From Macrophomina tecta (taxonomy: Eukaryota > Ascomycota > Dothideomycetes > Botryosphaeriales > Botryosphaeriaceae), in the NCBI GenBank assembly GCA_024180945.1, contig JAKSGN010000035.1, positions 3,100,001 to 3,164,000 of the forward strand: 64,000 nt of DNA, given 5' to 3'. A model generated the notes under the pieces. The model was not told the DNA's origin. It did not search any database and worked only from the letters and a program-made list of their open reading frames with translations. Made by a program: the position numbers and the translations under genes. How positions within the stretch are numbered: position 1 is the stretch's first letter; each line of letters opens with the position of its first letter. This document shows, in pieces, positions 62,634 to 64,000 of the stretch.

Positions 62634-63067
62634 GTGCGAGAATTATTCAAGAGGATAACACTGCTGTGGCACCTACACTTGACTGCTTCTGGAAAATGGA
62701 ACCCATGGAAAATGCGCCCATCAGCTTACACTCAGCTGTGCATTGCGGTTGTGCAACCGAGGCTGCGAATTGTAGACAGCCACGCAAAGCCTACATGAGG
62801 CTAGGCCCAGGCCATGAAATCTCCACCAGGCGCCACACACAAATGCGTATGCCCTTACGAGCGGGGCTTCGCCTCAGAAGGCTATTTGCCGTAGTAAAAA
62901 GCGTTCTTGCAAACAGCCGCAGGCAGCAGCGCTCAGCCTTCCTCCTGAATAGCATAAGAATCGCGGCGTGCACGTTTAGCTACGCAACTTCGCTGTTTCC
63001 CTCCCAACTGTTGTCTCGCATCACCGTTCCAGACGATTCATTGGCCTGCTCTGAGCCACCCTCTCCA
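62634..63067. other. Intergenic between two genes
   Basis: Likely promoter region for both neighbours. The plus frame through here continues into the next feature but shows no motif. Confidence 0.35.
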
Positions 63068-63514
63068 ATGGAAGGCAAGTATTGGCCCGGCATTTTCGCC
63101 CTTTCTGCGGATGTAAGCTGGCCTGGAATAGTGGTCACCATTTTACTGGCATGTGGGCTGTCCGCGCTTACCGCCTCGCTCGTAAAGCGGGGAGCCCATA
63201 AAGATTTCCAGAAATCCCCCCAAAAAAGGAATTCGAAACCTATCACTTGGCGGGTACGGGGGATTCCAATGGACGTGCAGAAGTCATCCCTCCACGCACA
63301 GATAGAAGGCTCTTTCACGAAAGCTCACCGGCACGTACACCCCCCGGAGAACCTTATCCTTGCGCTTTCGCTCGCAAAATCGATTTCGCAATACCAGTGC
63401 GCAACTGTGACCAGCCCATTCGGCCCAGAATTCTTCAACTGCGGATACGATAGTGTTGGAATATCACGTGTGTGTACAATAAACTTTAGCTTAGTCACGG
63501 AAGAGGACGGATAA
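63068..63514 (+). pseudogene. 5' fragment of an NLR/hydrolase-type gene cut by an LTR
   Basis: The ATG at 63068 opens MEGKYWPGIFALSAD and a membrane segment (GIVVTILLACGLSALTASLV). Then comes ITWRVRGIPMDVQKSSLHAQ, followed by LALSLAKSISQYQCATVTS. The combination of an N-terminal helix, xxVRGIPxD, and SLA...ATVTF is what I know from the start of fungal SesB-like or NACHT/ankyrin proteins, before the catalytic or NTPase domain. The frame then runs into LTR family 2 (63454-63590) and stops within it at 63514. The rest of the gene is not in the window. Confidence 0.5.
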
Positions 63515-63590
63515 GAGGCTCCCCCTAAGCGTACCTCTTAGTCCTCATGCCACTCATTCTTAATTGATGGTATCACCACCAAATCCAACA
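63454..63590 (+). repeat. Solo LTR, 137-bp family 2, copy 2
   Basis: TGTTGGAATATCACGTGTG to ACCAAATCCAACA, inverse of 10162-10298. It shares the CACGTG and GGATAAGAGGC elements with the 147-bp family, so the two are related. Confidence 0.75.
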
Positions 63591-64000
63591 AAGAAGATAT
63601 ATTAGGAGTAAAAAGAAAAAGAAAATGCCAAGCTACTCTATCTAGACAAAATAAAGCAGCTGGGAATCTACTAGACAAAGCAAATGTTGCGTATTATAAC
63701 TTCTAAAATTAAAAGGCTTAAAAAGGAAACTATCGCGGAAGAGAGGCGGTATATCAAGCGTAAAAAATAAAATAAAAATAGAATCCCAGCTACCCTATCT
63801 AGATAAAATCGAGCAACTAGAAATCCAACAGACGATCTAAGCAGTTAAATAATATTAACGCTCTTTTTCAGTATCCCAGCGACTACATTAACCCACGGCG
63901 CGTACACGCACGTTTCCTAAAATCCTAAGAGCAAGGCACCGATGGGCGTCTCATACCACCCTCCAACAGCCGATAGGACTACCCTCAAATCCCGGGGGAC
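63591..64000. other. AT-rich right flank
   Basis: Repeated words such as AGCTACTCTATCTAGACAAA and AGCTACCCTATCTAGATAAA (about 63630 and 63788), which look like a diverged tandem unit of about 157 bp. No gene. Confidence 0.35.

Noticed and set aside
1..64000. tRNA, rRNA and CRISPR arrays
   Set aside because: No cloverleaf-type B-box sequence, rRNA segment or regularly spaced short repeats with unique spacers were seen; the regular repeats found are TPR-coding.

Overview
The window looks like a repeat-rich, accessory stretch of a filamentous ascomycete (Pezizomycotina) genome. Genes carry short GT..AG introns of about 47 to 85 nt. The families are typically fungal: cluster-type bZIP, NmrA-like, multimodular NRPS, fungal rhodopsin-like 7TM protein, HET and PNP NLRs, DUF6601-like protein. 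Disabled genes are dominated by C-to-T type nonsense changes (mostly TAG), as repeat-induced point mutation (RIP) would leave. The species cannot be told from the sequence. All calls are by reading and hand alignment; no search was run.

Region 1 (about 1.5-30 kb) resembles a decaying secondary-metabolite cluster. In order it holds a bZIP regulator (1561-2310), an intron-containing NmrA-like protein (5731-6796, minus), an epoxide hydrolase pseudogene with a solo LTR in intron 1 (11299-12862, minus), a 5' fragment of a cytochrome P450 (13974-14562), an O-methyltransferase with a doubtful 3' end (14741-16078, minus), a broken SDR (16741-17327), a bimodular A-T-C-A-T-C NRPS with one apparent frameshift (18939-25186, minus), an MFS transporter (26690-28073) and an Etr1/MECR-like reductase (28914-30038). 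MFS, reductase and NmrA genes look intact; P450, SDR and epoxide hydrolase are clearly dead.

Region 2 (30-43 kb) is mainly repeats: solo LTRs of several families and a RIP-damaged Tc1/mariner element with 30-bp inverted repeats. It also holds two ordinary genes, a six-exon fungal rhodopsin-like membrane protein (34899-36295) and a disordered acidic conserved protein (39742-41367).

Region 3 (43-56.6 kb) is an NLR neighbourhood. A hAT transposon with an apparently intact transposase abuts a HET/NB-ARC/TPR gene whose N-terminus is missing and whose start codons lie in the transposon end. A small cysteine-rich secreted protein and a transposase remnant follow, then a PNP/NB-ARC/TPR gene. Both NLRs end in 126-bp tandem TPR repeats that are nearly identical at DNA level, and their 3' flanks are homologous, so they look like duplicates with different N-terminal domains. 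A RIP-damaged SDR pseudogene lies beyond.

Region 4 (56.6-64 kb) has a Kex2-type secreted protein (58318-58956, minus), a DUF6601-like membrane protein whose C-terminus is written by a truncated LTR (61330-62633, minus), and the 5' end of a probable NLR/hydrolase-type gene cut by another LTR (63068-63514). The main repeat is a 147-bp solo LTR (ends TGTTGGA / TCCAACA, 5-bp target duplications, CACGTG near one end), present in about a dozen copies.
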